From Burkholderia catarinensis (GTDB lineage Bacteria; Pseudomonadota; Gammaproteobacteria; Burkholderiales; Burkholderiaceae): a stretch of 64,000 bases of DNA. The stretch's first letter is position 1. The number at the start of each line of letters is the position of its first letter. The position numbers were made by a program, and so were the translations under genes. The stretch lies in assembly GCF_001883705.2 (NCBI RefSeq), contig NZ_MDEQ02000006.1, positions 62,001 through 126,000 of the forward strand. The letters are read 5' to 3'. The notes beneath the pieces were generated by a model. It made no database searches, was not told the DNA's origin, and saw only the letters and a list, made by a program, of their open reading frames with translations. This document shows, in pieces, positions 16,528 through 25,382 of this stretch.

Positions 16528-17337
16528 TTACTCGCCACCAAGCACCGCCCCGCTCTCCGGCAAGGTCGCACCGCCGTCGACCACGATCGTCTGCCCCGTG
16601 ATGTAAGCCGCGTCGGCCGACGCGAGAAACAGCATCGCGTTCGCGATGTCCTCCGGCTCGCCCATCCGCGCGAGCGGAATGTCGCGCGCGATCTGTGCGG
16701 CGACCGACGCGTCGCCGAGATTGCCGGCCGCCGGCGTGCGGATCATTCCCGGCTCGACGCCGTTGACCGTCACGTTGCGGCGCGCGAGCTCCAGCGCCGC
16801 CGCGCGAATGAAGCCGTTCACGCCGGCCTTCGACGCCGCGTAATGCGCGAGCCCCGGATAGACGACGCGCGGCCCCGTCACCGACGACGTGACGAGCAGC
16901 CGCCCGGCCCCCGCGCGCTCGAATGCCGGCAATGCGGCCTGCGCGAGCCAGAACAGCGCCGACAGGTTGACCGACAGCGTCCGTTCGAGCGTCGGCTCGT
17001 CGATCTGCGCGAACGGCGTCAGCGGAAAATACGCGGCGTTGTGGACGACGACATCGAGCCGGCCACCGTCGCGCTCGACCGCCGCGACCAGCGCGCCGAG
17101 TTCGTCGCGACTGGCGGCGTCCACCCGATACGCGCGCGCGTCGCCGCCCGCGCCGGCCAGCGCATCGGCCTGCGCGGCGGCGGCCTCGCCGTTCAGGTCG
17201 GCAAGCGCGACGAACGCGTCGGATTCCGCGAAACGGCGTGCGATCGCCGCGCCGATCCCCTGCGCGGCGCCCGTGACGAGCACGACGCGCCCGCTGAAAT
17301 CCGCACGCAGGCGGCCGCTGCCCGGCACGGCGTTCAT
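16528..17337 (-). CDS. SDR family oxidoreductase paired with a MoaF-type protein
   Basis: 269-residue classical SDR: TGAAQGIG cofactor motif, HNAAYF, catalytic Ser in LVTSSVTG, HYAASKAG as YxxxK, and a C-terminal IVVDGGATLP. The ATG at 17337 overlaps the stop of the MoaF-type gene by 4 bp (ATGA), so the two are translationally coupled. With a divergent AraC regulator at 18338, the pair resembles the Klebsiella monoamine-regulon moaEF arrangement. It probably oxidises an alcohol or carbonyl intermediate of amine or aromatic catabolism; the substrate is not known. Confidence 0.9.
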   Translation of the reverse strand: MNAVPGSGRLRADFSGRVVLVTGAAQGIGAAIARRFAESDAFVALADLNGEAAAAQADALAGAGGDARAYRVDAASRDELGALVAAVERDGGRLDVVVHNAAYFPLTPFAQIDEPTLERTLSVNLSALFWLAQAALPAFERAGAGRLLVTSSVTGPRVVYPGLAHYAASKAGVNGFIRAAALELARRNVTVNGVEPGMIRTPAAGNLGDASVAAQIARDIPLARMGEPEDIANAMLFLASADAAYITGQTIVVDGGATLPESGAVLGGE

Positions 17338-18167
17338 CGCCGCGCCTCGTCGCCGAGCGAATGCACGGTTTCGTTCAGCACCTGCGCATGGGCGCCGATC
17401 TGGAAGTTCGACAGCGTGCCGAAATCGCCGCCCTGGTAGCCGAAAATCTTGCCGTCGGTCTTGCGCTGCGCGAGGTCGATCAGCACGACGCCGAGCGTCG
17501 GCACCACCTTTTCGCGCCACACGAACAGGTACAGCTCGTCGGCGATCCGGAAGTAATGGCAGCGGTCGACATCGGCCAGCCCGCCTTCGACGCCCTGCAG
17601 GCACTGCCACGCGTAGAAGTTCTCGTTCAGGTAGATGTGCTCGTAGCATTCGGTCGGGCTGTAGCGGTACATCGTCCGCTTGCCTATCAGCTCGCGCGTG
17701 GGCCCGTGCAGCGCCCCCGGCTGCATGTGGCCGCCGAGCGTGCCGTGCCGGAACGCGGCATCGACACCCGTCAGCGGCAGCCCGCGCGCTACCCGCGTGA
17801 ACGCGTCGATGCGCGTGTCGGCTTCGGTCGGCAGCGTGCCGACGACCGACGTCCATACGCCGTGGTCGAGATCGATCACGAGACTGACCGACGTCGCACG
17901 CGCAGCCGAATCGATATGGTCGACGAAGTACAGCCCGTTGCGCAGCCGCGTCACGCGGCACGGCTCGCGGCCGCCCGTGCCGGTCGCCGCATCGCGCCAC
18001 TGCAGTGCGCCCGGCTCGAACGTATAGACGCGCCACGTACCCGCTGCGTCGCCAAGCGACAGCGTATGCCCGGCGAGCACGTCGACGGATGCGAGGATGT
18101 TCGCTTCGGGCGCGAAGCCGTCCGCGAGCGCGCCAACCTGAATGAATACCGGATCCTGTCGTTCCAC
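17334..18167 (-). CDS. MoaF-family protein (monoamine-regulon type)
   Basis: 277 residues from the GTG at 18167, which has GGGAG 8 bases upstream. An ATG at 18218 would add 17 residues but has no SD. The sequence has FIQVGALADGFAPEANIL at the N-terminus and, near the C-terminus, two lipocalin-like stretches (TMYRYSPTECYEHIYLNE, YLFVWREKVVPTLGVVLID), the MoaF N- and C-terminal domain pattern. The domain name mentions molybdenum cofactor, but the founding moaF belonged to the monoamine regulon, and no cofactor genes lie nearby. A small-molecule-binding or isomerase-like role is possible. It is the first gene of the moaF-SDR pair. Confidence 0.82.
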   Translation of the reverse strand: MERQDPVFIQVGALADGFAPEANILASVDVLAGHTLSLGDAAGTWRVYTFEPGALQWRDAATGTGGREPCRVTRLRNGLYFVDHIDSAARATSVSLVIDLDHGVWTSVVGTLPTEADTRIDAFTRVARGLPLTGVDAAFRHGTLGGHMQPGALHGPTRELIGKRTMYRYSPTECYEHIYLNENFYAWQCLQGVEGGLADVDRCHYFRIADELYLFVWREKVVPTLGVVLIDLAQRKTDGKIFGYQGGDFGTLSNFQIGAHAQVLNETVHSLGDEARR

Positions 18168-18337
18168 TTGCCGTCTCCCGCGCAGCTTCAGGCCCGGCGG
18201 GCCGTGTACGCTGCTCATGTGCACATGGTGCGGGCTGCGCGCGCCGCGCGGTATCGGCCAAAAGGATGAAGGGCGCGCGGCGCCGGAACGCGCTAAAGTG
18301 CACGTGATCCGCGCCGCAACCGGCGCGAGGAGCGCAC

Positions 18338-19132
18338 ATGCACCGTGTCACCCACTACCGACGGACCGGCGAAGGCATCGAGGCGATCAGCCTCGAATCC
18401 GATCGTACGTTTCCGCGTCATGCGCACGACGAATTCGGGGTCGGCGTGATCGTCAGCGGTGCGCACCGGTCGTGGAGCGGCCGCGGGCAGGTCGACGCGC
18501 TGGCCGGCGACGCGATCATGGTCAACCCGGGCGAGATGCACGACGGCTCGCCGATCGATGCCGGCACGGGCCGGCGCTGGCGGATGCTGTACCTCGCGCC
18601 CGCACTGGTCGCGGGCGTCGCGGCTGAAGAAGGCCTCGGCGGCGTCGAGCTAGCCCATCCCGCGGTGCGCGACACGCGGCTCACGGCCGCGGTCGGCCGG
18701 CTGCATGCGCGCATCGTCGCGGGGGAAACCCAGCCGCTCGCCCGCGACGAGGCGCTCGTGATGCTCGTCGCCGGGCTGCTCGCCCGGCACGCGAACCGCA
18801 CGCTGCCGGCGGCCGGCGTCGCGCCGGCGATCCGAGCCGCCCGGGAGCGGCTCGACGCGGCACCGGCCGCTCCCGTTTCGCTCGCCGAGCTGGCCGACCT
18901 GAGCGGCGTGAGCCGCTTCCAGTTGCTGCGCGGGTTTGCACGCGAGCTCGGCATCACGCCGCACGCGTACCTGATCCAGTCACGCGCGCGGCTAGCGCGC
19001 GCGCTGCTCGCCAGCGGCCTGCCGATCGCCGATGCCGCGGCCGAAGCCGGCTTTGCCGATCAGAGCCATCTGACACGCGCATTCGCGCGCCAGTTCGGGA
19101 TCACGCCGGGGCGGTTCACTCAGGCCGTTTGA
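18338..19132 (+). CDS. AraC family transcriptional regulator
   Basis: 264 residues. An N-terminal AraC-ligand cupin (RHAHDEFGVGVIVSGAH, then DAIMVNPGEMHDG) and a C-terminal double HTH (LAELADLSGVSRFQLLRGF; ADAAAEAGFADQSHLTRAF) end with FGITPGRF. GAGGAG precedes ATG 18338. It is divergent from the MoaF-SDR pair with a 170-bp gap, so it is the probable activator of that pair, analogous to an amine-responsive regulator. Confidence 0.92.
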   Translation: MHRVTHYRRTGEGIEAISLESDRTFPRHAHDEFGVGVIVSGAHRSWSGRGQVDALAGDAIMVNPGEMHDGSPIDAGTGRRWRMLYLAPALVAGVAAEEGLGGVELAHPAVRDTRLTAAVGRLHARIVAGETQPLARDEALVMLVAGLLARHANRTLPAAGVAPAIRAARERLDAAPAAPVSLAELADLSGVSRFQLLRGFARELGITPHAYLIQSRARLARALLASGLPIADAAAEAGFADQSHLTRAFARQFGITPGRFTQAV

Positions 19133-19311
19133 CGCCGCCGTCATCCCGGTGCGAAGCCGCCGGGCAATCGCGCCTTCACCGGCCGTCGCCACATCGACGG
19201 CAGCAGTTTCCCGTATCGCCGGTGCAGGCACGCAGCGCAGTCAACGTGCCTCCGTCCTCGCTGCAATTTCGTTCAAGACGCGCACTGCCGCGGTACGCGA
19301 CGATGCGGCGC

Positions 19312-20280
19312 ATGAAGACACGACTGATTGGCTATCTCTATCTCGCCGCCGCGATGGCGGGCGTCGGCAGCACCGTCATCGCGAGCCGTCTCGCGGCCGG
19401 CGGCCTGCCGCCGTTCGCGGCCACCGCGTTGCGCTTCCTGATCGCGACACCGCTGCTGTTCGCACTGATGCGCGCGCAGCGCATGCGCTGGCCGCGCATT
19501 TCGACGCGCGATGCCGTGCTGCTCGTCATCCAGGCCGCGGCAGGCGGCGTCGGCTATACGGTGCTGCTGATCAGCGGCACGAAGCTGTCGTCGCCGCTCG
19601 ATGCGGGCGTGATGCTCGGCACGCTGCCGGCGATGTCGACGCTGATCGCGGCCGTCGTGCTGCGCGAGCGGCAGACGCCGCGCGACTGGCTGGCCGCCGC
19701 GCTCGCGACGGCCGGCGTGCTGTTCGTCACGTTCGCGCCCGGCCAGGCGATGCCGTCGCCCCAGACGCTTGCCGGCGATGCGCTGGTGCTGGCCGCCGTC
19801 GCATGCGAAGCCGTATTCATCCTGCTCAACCGGCGGCTTGCCGCACCGCTGCCGCCGCTCGCGCTGTCCACCGCGATGTCGGGCCTCGGCTTCGTGCTCG
19901 CCCTCGTGCCGGCCGCGTTCGAATGGCGCGCGGCGGCAAGCGGCTGGACCGTCGGCGCCGTGTCGGCGATCGCCTATTACGCGCTGGTGCCGACCGTGCT
20001 CGGCTACCTGTGCTGGTATGCGGGTTCGGCGCGTACGAGCGGCACCGAGGCCGCGCTGTTCACGGCGGTCGCGCCGGTCTCGGCCGTGCTGTTCGCGGTC
20101 GCGCTGTTCGGCGAAACGCTGAACGGCACGCGTGTCGCCGGCATCGCGCTCGTCGTCGCCGGCATGCTCGTCGGCGCGACGCGGCGGCGCGAACCGCCCG
20201 CCGCAACAAGCGATACGCACCCGGCGAAGCCGGGTCAGCCGGCGAGCCCCGCGCCCGCCGTGCAGGCCGCCGCCGACTGA
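19312..20280 (+). CDS. DMT superfamily (EamA) transporter
   Basis: 322 residues with ten hydrophobic helices and two EamA repeats, for example GVGSTVIASRLAAGGLPP in TM1-2 and YALVPTVLGYLCWYAGSART in the second half. The C-terminus ends in a soluble Ala/Pro-rich tail of about 35 residues. ATG 19312 (MKTRLIG) is preferred; ATG 19303 in the same frame is three codons upstream, and neither has a good SD. It is an inner-membrane exporter of amino acids or metabolites, specificity unknown. Confidence 0.88.
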   Translation: MKTRLIGYLYLAAAMAGVGSTVIASRLAAGGLPPFAATALRFLIATPLLFALMRAQRMRWPRISTRDAVLLVIQAAAGGVGYTVLLISGTKLSSPLDAGVMLGTLPAMSTLIAAVVLRERQTPRDWLAAALATAGVLFVTFAPGQAMPSPQTLAGDALVLAAVACEAVFILLNRRLAAPLPPLALSTAMSGLGFVLALVPAAFEWRAAASGWTVGAVSAIAYYALVPTVLGYLCWYAGSARTSGTEAALFTAVAPVSAVLFAVALFGETLNGTRVAGIALVVAGMLVGATRRREPPAATSDTHPAKPGQPASPAPAVQAAAD

Positions 20281-20477
20281 CCCGCGTTCATCGCGTCATG
20301 GCGGCAACGACGGCCGCTCCGTCCCGTCGCATGGCCCGTCGATCCCCACGCTCCCGCGCCGCCGGCGACTGTAGGAATGTGTCCGTGCGCCGCAAAACCG
20401 TTGCACGCCACCCCGCAAGATGCAATATTCGCGTGGCCGGACCCTTTGACAACCATCGAACAACAATCCGCCACGCA

Positions 20478-21026
20478 ATGAACAGGAAGGAAGCCAAAAC
20501 AAGAATCGCGGTGCTGCTGTCCGCGGGAACGAGGAAGGCCGACGTGCTGGCCGAACTGTCCGGACAGGGGCTCAAGGATCGCGTGCTCGCGCACCTGATC
20601 GCGTCGCGCCCCGACCCCGAACGCTGCCGCAAGAACAAGGTACACGTCTGGATCCTGGTCGCGCTCGGCATCGCCCAGTTGGCGATCAGCCTGATGCTCG
20701 GGTATTACTTCTTCGCAACCGCTGCCGGCAATGGCCTCGTCGTGGTGTTCCTCGCGCTGACCGTGCCGCTGTCGCTGCTGTTCATCTGGGGCTTCGCGAC
20801 CCATCGTGTCGGCGCGTATCACGCGTTCATCCTGCTGTCGCTGCTGCAGTTGCCGAAGACCATCGCCGAGCTCGGGCGCGATCCGTCGACCGCGCTGCCG
20901 AGCCTCGCGATCACGGTCCTTCTGGTGGGCTATGTCTGGTTCGTCCGCAACCGGCTGTTCCCCGACTACGGCTGGTTCACGCCGCGCAAGGTCGAAGGCC
21001 GCTACGCGTTCGTGGAACACGCCTGA
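20478..21026 (+). CDS. Conserved membrane protein of unknown function
   Basis: 182 residues. A basic, helical N-terminal part (about 1-50, RIAVLLSAGTRKADVLAEL) resembles a small helical domain. Four hydrophobic segments follow (about 55-80, 82-104, 110-128, 136-155), and a short tail ends in RYAFVEHA. The N-terminal AGTRKADVLAELSGQGLKD may be cytoplasmic. I do not recognise a family. A 197-bp gap follows the DMT gene, so it probably has its own promoter. Confidence 0.75.
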   Translation: MNRKEAKTRIAVLLSAGTRKADVLAELSGQGLKDRVLAHLIASRPDPERCRKNKVHVWILVALGIAQLAISLMLGYYFFATAAGNGLVVVFLALTVPLSLLFIWGFATHRVGAYHAFILLSLLQLPKTIAELGRDPSTALPSLAITVLLVGYVWFVRNRLFPDYGWFTPRKVEGRYAFVEHA

Positions 21027-21055
21027 CGCCGCCTGCGTCGACGCGGGCCGAAAAA

Positions 21056-21099
21056 AAGGCGCCGGGCCGCCCCGCAATCGCGGGACGGCCCGGCGCCTT
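21056..21099 (-). terminator. Strong hairpin terminator
   Basis: A 20-bp stem with one mismatch, AAGGCGCCGGGCCG.. (21056-21075) pairing with 21080-21099, around the loop AATC. The A-run at 21051-21057 gives a U-tract on minus-strand transcripts, so it terminates the entericidin gene and may also act weakly for the + strand gene ending at 21026. Confidence 0.8.
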
Positions 21100-21120
21100 C
21101 TGCATTCCGGAACCGGCGGC

Positions 21121-21255
21121 TTACTTGGCCTTTTCAGCCGTGTCGCTGATCGCCTGGCCGCCCTTCGAAATGTCCTGGCCCACGCCGGCAACCGTATTGC
21201 AACCGGCGAGCGCGGCGGTCACCACCAGCAGCATTGCAGCAATCGTACGCGTCAT
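21121..21255 (-). CDS. Entericidin A/B family lipoprotein
   Basis: 44-residue lipoprotein. The sequence begins MTRTIAAMLLVVTAALAGC, with a lipobox LAGC placing Cys19 as the lipidated residue. The mature peptide (NTVAGVGQDISKGGQAISD, ending in EKAK) is the small amphipathic helix typical of entericidins. AAGGAG lies 7 bases before ATG 21255; the ATG at 21261 is too close to it. Entericidins are small membrane lipoproteins linked to stress and stationary phase; E. coli ecnA/ecnB act as antidote/toxin. Only one copy is seen here, of the EcnB-like type. A strong terminator follows. Confidence 0.88.
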   Translation of the reverse strand: MTRTIAAMLLVVTAALAGCNTVAGVGQDISKGGQAISDTAEKAK

Positions 21256-21427
21256 TCTCATTCTCCTTCAGATCAACAAGCCCGATCGGGCGAATCATTT
21301 GCGGCATGGCGCCCGGCAAGATGCCGGGCACGGGGCCTGACCTGATTATACGGAGACGGATACCGCGCGCCAGCATGAACCCGTCGAGTGTTACGCGAGC
21401 CACACAGCCCGGCCGTGCAGATTTTCC

Positions 21428-21471
21428 TTGACTTCATTGCGCCACGAACTAATATACGCATCGCGTATATT
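21428..21471 (+). promoter_or_regulatory. Promoter and palindromic operator of the HTH-aspartate carbamoyltransferase gene
   Basis: A -35-like TTGACT (21428-21433) and a -10-like TAATAT (21450-21455) with a 16-bp spacer. The -10 runs straight into a perfect 9-bp inverted repeat, AATATACGC (21451-21459) ATC GCGTATATT (21463-21471), which ends 17 bp before the ATG. A repressor bound here would block the promoter; the obvious candidate is the HTH domain of the encoded protein itself. Confidence 0.7.
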
Positions 21472-21488
21472 TTTGTCAGGAGCCGCCG

Positions 21489-22784
21489 ATGACCGTTCCC
21501 CAGCAAGCCTTCCTCCGCGACGCGATGCGCCGCCTCAACATGACCCGCGAAGCGTTCGCCAATCGTATCGGCGTCAGCCGGCGCGCGCTGGACACGTGGC
21601 TACTGCCCGACGATTCGCAGGAATCGCGCGGGATGCCCGAGATCGTCGAGCGCTTCGTATCGGAAATCGTCGAGCGTTCGACACCGGAAGGCGGCGGCTA
21701 TACGCAAAGCGTAGACAATCAAGGGCTCGCGAAGCAATTCCTGTTCGAAGGCAAGCCGCAGTTGCTGTCGGTCGACCAGTTCTCGCGGGAATCGGTCGAG
21801 GCGCTGTTCCGCGTGGCCGACGTGATGCAGCCGATCGCGCGGCGCCACAAGATTTCGCGGGTGCTGGAAGGCGCCGTGCTCGGCAACCTGTTCTTCGAGG
21901 CCAGCACGCGCACGCGCGTGTCGTTCGGCGCGGCCTTCTGCCGGCTCGGCGGCTCGGTGTGCGACACGACGGGCTTCACGTTCTCGTCGATGGCCAAGGG
22001 CGAATCGATCTACGACACGAGCCGCGTGATGGCCGGCTACGTCGACGCGCTCGTGATCCGCCACCCGGAGAAAGGCTCGGTGGCCGAGTTCGCGCGCGCG
22101 ACCAACCTGCCCGTGATCAACGGCGGCGACGGCCCCGGCGAGCACCCGAGCCAGGCGCTGCTCGATCTCTATACGATCCAGCGCGAGTTCTCGCGGCTCG
22201 GCAAGATCGTCGACGGCGCGCACATCGCGCTGGTCGGCGATCTCAAGTACGGCCGCACCGTGCACTCGCTCGTCAAGCTGCTCGCGCTGTACCGCGGGCT
22301 CAAGTTCACGCTCGTGTCGCCGCCGATGCTCGAGATGCCGGCCTACATCATCGACCAGATCACGACGAACGGCCATGTGATCGAGCAGACGACCGATCTC
22401 GCGGCCGGGCTGCGCGGCGCGGACGTCGTCTACGCGACGCGGATCCAGAAGGAGCGCTTCACCGACGAGTCGTTCGAAGGCTACACGCCGGATTTCCAGA
22501 TCAACCAGGCGCTCGTCGACTCGGTCTGCAAGCCCGACACGCTGATCATGCACCCGCTGCCGCGCGACAGCCGGCCCGGCGCGAACGACCTGTCGGTCGA
22601 CCTGAACCGCGACCCGCGCCTCGCGATCTTCCGGCAGACCGACAACGGCATTCCGGTGCGGATGGCGATCTTCGCGGTACTGCTCGGCGTCGAGAACCTC
22701 GTGCAGCATTCGATGCGTGACGCAACGTGGCGCCCGCCGGCGTATCTCGGGCCGGAGGACGCGGTGTTTCACGGGGTCGATTGA
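21489..22784 (+). CDS. pyrB: Aspartate carbamoyltransferase with N-terminal HTH domain
   Basis: 431 residues against about 310 for ordinary PyrB. Residues 1-45 form an HTH-like unit (LNMTREAFANRIGVSRRALD, then TWLLP). A linker of about 30 residues leads to the catalytic body: the carbamoyl-phosphate loop FFEASTRTRVSF, GDGPGEHPSQALLD, VGDLKYGRTVHSL and HPLPRDSRPG are all present, so catalysis of carbamoyl phosphate plus aspartate to carbamoyl aspartate is expected. AGGAG lies 6 bases before ATG 21489. The gene is monocistronic, with no pyrC or pyrR neighbour. It is probably a second, self-regulating ATCase; the DNA-binding role is inferred. Confidence 0.93.
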   Translation: MTVPQQAFLRDAMRRLNMTREAFANRIGVSRRALDTWLLPDDSQESRGMPEIVERFVSEIVERSTPEGGGYTQSVDNQGLAKQFLFEGKPQLLSVDQFSRESVEALFRVADVMQPIARRHKISRVLEGAVLGNLFFEASTRTRVSFGAAFCRLGGSVCDTTGFTFSSMAKGESIYDTSRVMAGYVDALVIRHPEKGSVAEFARATNLPVINGGDGPGEHPSQALLDLYTIQREFSRLGKIVDGAHIALVGDLKYGRTVHSLVKLLALYRGLKFTLVSPPMLEMPAYIIDQITTNGHVIEQTTDLAAGLRGADVVYATRIQKERFTDESFEGYTPDFQINQALVDSVCKPDTLIMHPLPRDSRPGANDLSVDLNRDPRLAIFRQTDNGIPVRMAIFAVLLGVENLVQHSMRDATWRPPAYLGPEDAVFHGVD

Positions 22785-22830
22785 GGCGGAACGGCCGAGG
22801 GCGCGAAAGTCGGCGCCCCACGTTCAGCGA

Positions 22831-22868
22831 AAAGCGCGCCGGGCAGCCCGGCGCGCTTTATTTTTTCA
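22831..22868 (+). terminator. Rho-independent terminator of the HTH-ATCase gene
   Basis: Perfect 13-bp stem AAAGCGCGCCGGG (22831-22843) / CCCGGCGCGCTTT (22847-22859), loop CAG, followed by ATTTTTTC. It lies 47 bp after the stop at 22784. Confidence 0.92.
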
Positions 22869-23005
22869 TGGCGGGTGACCCGCAACACAGCCACTCTAAC
22901 TCGCCTGACAAGCCCGTCACACCTGGCCCTTCGGCCGGTACCCCCGCCCGGACCACCCCACAACCACCCCGTCACATTCGTCAACATTTCCTCGCAAACG
23001 AGAAC

Positions 23006-23024
23006 AAGAATGCTTCTCATTTAA
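23006..23024 (+). promoter_or_regulatory. Candidate Fur box
   Basis: AAGAATGCTTCTCATTTAA in an AT-rich leader upstream of the siderophore receptor gene. AATG and CATT half-sites flank the centre, close to the AATGATTCTCATT-type Fur sites. It fits iron repression of the fiu-type unit; match quality is moderate. Confidence 0.5.
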
Positions 23025-23135
23025 TAGAAAATTACATAGAATGCCGGCTGAAAACAAATCGTAATAATTCCCGGCGGCATGCACATTTCCGTAGCGCACC
23101 GCCCCCGGGGCCACATCGCGAGGTCGAAGCGCACC

Positions 23136-25379
23136 ATGAAATCCCGTCCCGACGAGTTGAAGCTCGGCAAATTCACCACCCTGTGCAGCGTGCTCGCCGC
23201 GAGCCCTGCGTTCGCGGACGGCACGCCGCCGCCCACCCCGGCCGGCACCGAAGGCCATCTCGCGCCGATCGAGATCCAGGGCAAGACCGAGCACAGCTAC
23301 AAGGCCGACTTTTCCGCTTCCGCGAAATTCACCGCGCCGCTCGTCGACACGCCGAAATCCGTCACCGTGATCCCGCAAGAACTGATCCGGAACAGCGGCG
23401 CATCGACGCTGACCGAAGCGCTGCGCACCACGCCCGGCATCACGTTCGGCGCCGGCGAAGGCGGCAACCCGCTCGGCGACCGTCCGTTCATCCGCGGCTA
23501 CGACACGCAGGGCAGCATGTTCGTCGACGGCATGCGCGACACGGGCGCCACCACGCGCGAGATCTTCAACACCGAACGCATCGAGATCACCAAGGGTTCC
23601 GACGGTGCGTTTGGCGGCCGCGGCGGCGCGGGCGGCAGCATCAACCTGATCACGAAGGCCCCGCACCTCGGCACGACGGCCGCCGCAAGCGCTGGCTTCG
23701 GCACGGACCGCTATCGCCGCTTCACGGCCGACGGCAACTGGCAGTTCGCCGATCACGCCGCGTTCCGCCTGAACCTGATGAGCCACAACAACGACGTCGC
23801 CGGCCGCGACGCCGTCAACAACGAGCGCTGGGGCGTCGCGCCATCGATCGCGTTCGGCCTCGGCACGCCGACGCGCGTGACCGCGAGCTATTACCACCTG
23901 TCGACGGACGACATGCCGGACGGCGGCATCCCGTACTTCTACACGACGTCGAACAAGCCCGCGAACGTCGGCACGATCTATCCGGCACCCGTCGATCGCC
24001 ACAACTTCTACGGCCTGATCGACCGCGACTTCCGCAAGACCACGTCGGACATCAGCACGATCAGGATCGAGCACGACATCACGTCGTCGCTGACGATCCG
24101 CAACACCACGCGCTACACGGAATCGACGCAGGACTACATCTGGACGCAGCCGGACGACAGCCAGGGCAACGTGGTCAACGGCAAGGTCTGGCGCCGCAAC
24201 AACAACCGCGACAGCTCGATCAACAGCCTCGCGAACCTGACCGAGCTGTTCGGCGAATTCCGCACGGGCCCGTTCAAGCACAGCTTCACGACCGGCATCG
24301 AGCTGACGCGCGAATGGGGCAAGCGCGACTCGTACACCGTCGCAACGGATACCGGCAAGATCTGCCAGAAAGGCATCGGCGCGGCATCGGGCTACAACTG
24401 CACGAGCCTGTGGTCGCCGAACCCGAACGATCCGTGGGCCGGCTCGATCACGCGCAACAACGACTACGCGCATGCGCGCACCACGACGAAGTCGATCTAC
24501 GGCTTCGACACGATCGAGATCGCGCCGCGCTGGCAGGTCAACGCCGGCGTGCGTGTTGACGACTACTCGACCCGGTTCACCGACACCAAGGCCAACGGCG
24601 GCAAGACCACCACGCGCGACGACACGCTCGTGAACTGGCAGGCCGGCCTCGTGTTCAAGCCAGCGCAGAACGGCAGCATCTACGCGTCGTATGCGACGTC
24701 GTCGACGCCGGCCGGCATGCTGCTCGGCGAAGGCAGCGAAACCCAGTCGCTCACGCCGGGCCGTGGCGGCGTCGGCTCGAACGCCGACCAGATGGCGCCG
24801 GAAAAGAACCGCAGCATCGAGCTCGGTACGAAGTGGAACGTGCTGAACGACAAGCTCGCGCTCACCGCCGCGCTGTTCCAGATCGACACGACGAACGCGC
24901 GCGTGACGCTGCCGAACAACCAGTACGCGATGGTCGGCAACAAGCGCGTGCAAGGGCTCGAACTCGGCGTCGCTGGCCAGATCACGAAGCAGTGGCAAGT
25001 GTTCGGCGGCTACACGTACATGAAGAGCGAGCTGCGCGACAACGGCAAGGATGCCGCGAACAACGGCAACCGCTTCCCGAACACGCCGAAGCACAGCCTC
25101 ACGATGTGGTCGAACTACGACGTGACGCCGAAGTTCACGGTCGGTGGCGGCGCGTTCTACATGTCGGAAGTCTTCGGCGATCCCGCGAACCTGCGCGCCG
25201 TGCCGTCGTACTGGCGCTTCGACGCGATGGCGCAGTACCGGATCAACAAGAAGCTCGACCTGCAACTGAACGTGAACAACCTGTTCAACCGCACGTACTT
25301 CGATCAGGCGTATCCGGCGCACTATGCGTCGATCGCGCCGGGCCGCTCGGCGTTCGTCACGCTGAACGCGCGCTACTGA
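23136..25379 (+). CDS. fiu: TonB-dependent catecholate siderophore receptor (Fiu/PiuA type)
   Basis: 747 residues from ATG 23136; an upstream in-frame ATG at 23079 would add 19 residues. The signal peptide is about residues 1-26 (ending SPAFA). The plug domain has [40 protein letters not shown] and [16 protein letters not shown]. The 22-strand barrel ends in the outer-membrane C-terminal Tyr (TLNARY). Plug and barrel pattern follow Fiu/PiuA receptors, which take up monomeric catechols such as dihydroxybenzoylserine. Downstream Sel1 and PiuC-type genes at 3-bp and 29-bp spacing match the fiu-ybiX and PA4514-4516 arrangement. Fur repression is likely. Confidence 0.93.
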   Translation: MKSRPDELKLGKFTTLCSVLAASPAFADGTPPPTPAGTEGHLAPIEIQGKTEHSYKADFSASAKFTAPLVDTPKSVTVIPQELIRNSGASTLTEALRTTPGITFGAGEGGNPLGDRPFIRGYDTQGSMFVDGMRDTGATTREIFNTERIEITKGSDGAFGGRGGAGGSINLITKAPHLGTTAAASAGFGTDRYRRFTADGNWQFADHAAFRLNLMSHNNDVAGRDAVNNERWGVAPSIAFGLGTPTRVTASYYHLSTDDMPDGGIPYFYTTSNKPANVGTIYPAPVDRHNFYGLIDRDFRKTTSDISTIRIEHDITSSLTIRNTTRYTESTQDYIWTQPDDSQGNVVNGKVWRRNNNRDSSINSLANLTELFGEFRTGPFKHSFTTGIELTREWGKRDSYTVATDTGKICQKGIGAASGYNCTSLWSPNPNDPWAGSITRNNDYAHARTTTKSIYGFDTIEIAPRWQVNAGVRVDDYSTRFTDTKANGGKTTTRDDTLVNWQAGLVFKPAQNGSIYASYATSSTPAGMLLGEGSETQSLTPGRGGVGSNADQMAPEKNRSIELGTKWNVLNDKLALTAALFQIDTTNARVTLPNNQYAMVGNKRVQGLELGVAGQITKQWQVFGGYTYMKSELRDNGKDAANNGNRFPNTPKHSLTMWSNYDVTPKFTVGGGAFYMSEVFGDPANLRAVPSYWRFDAMAQYRINKKLDLQLNVNNLFNRTYFDQAYPAHYASIAPGRSAFVTLNARY

Positions 25380-25382
25380 TCG

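Noticed and set aside
22917..25322. Open minus-strand frame of 801 codons antisense to the siderophore receptor
   Set aside because: High-GC antisense shadow; Arg/Ala/Val-rich, no domain, and the + strand receptor is unmistakable.
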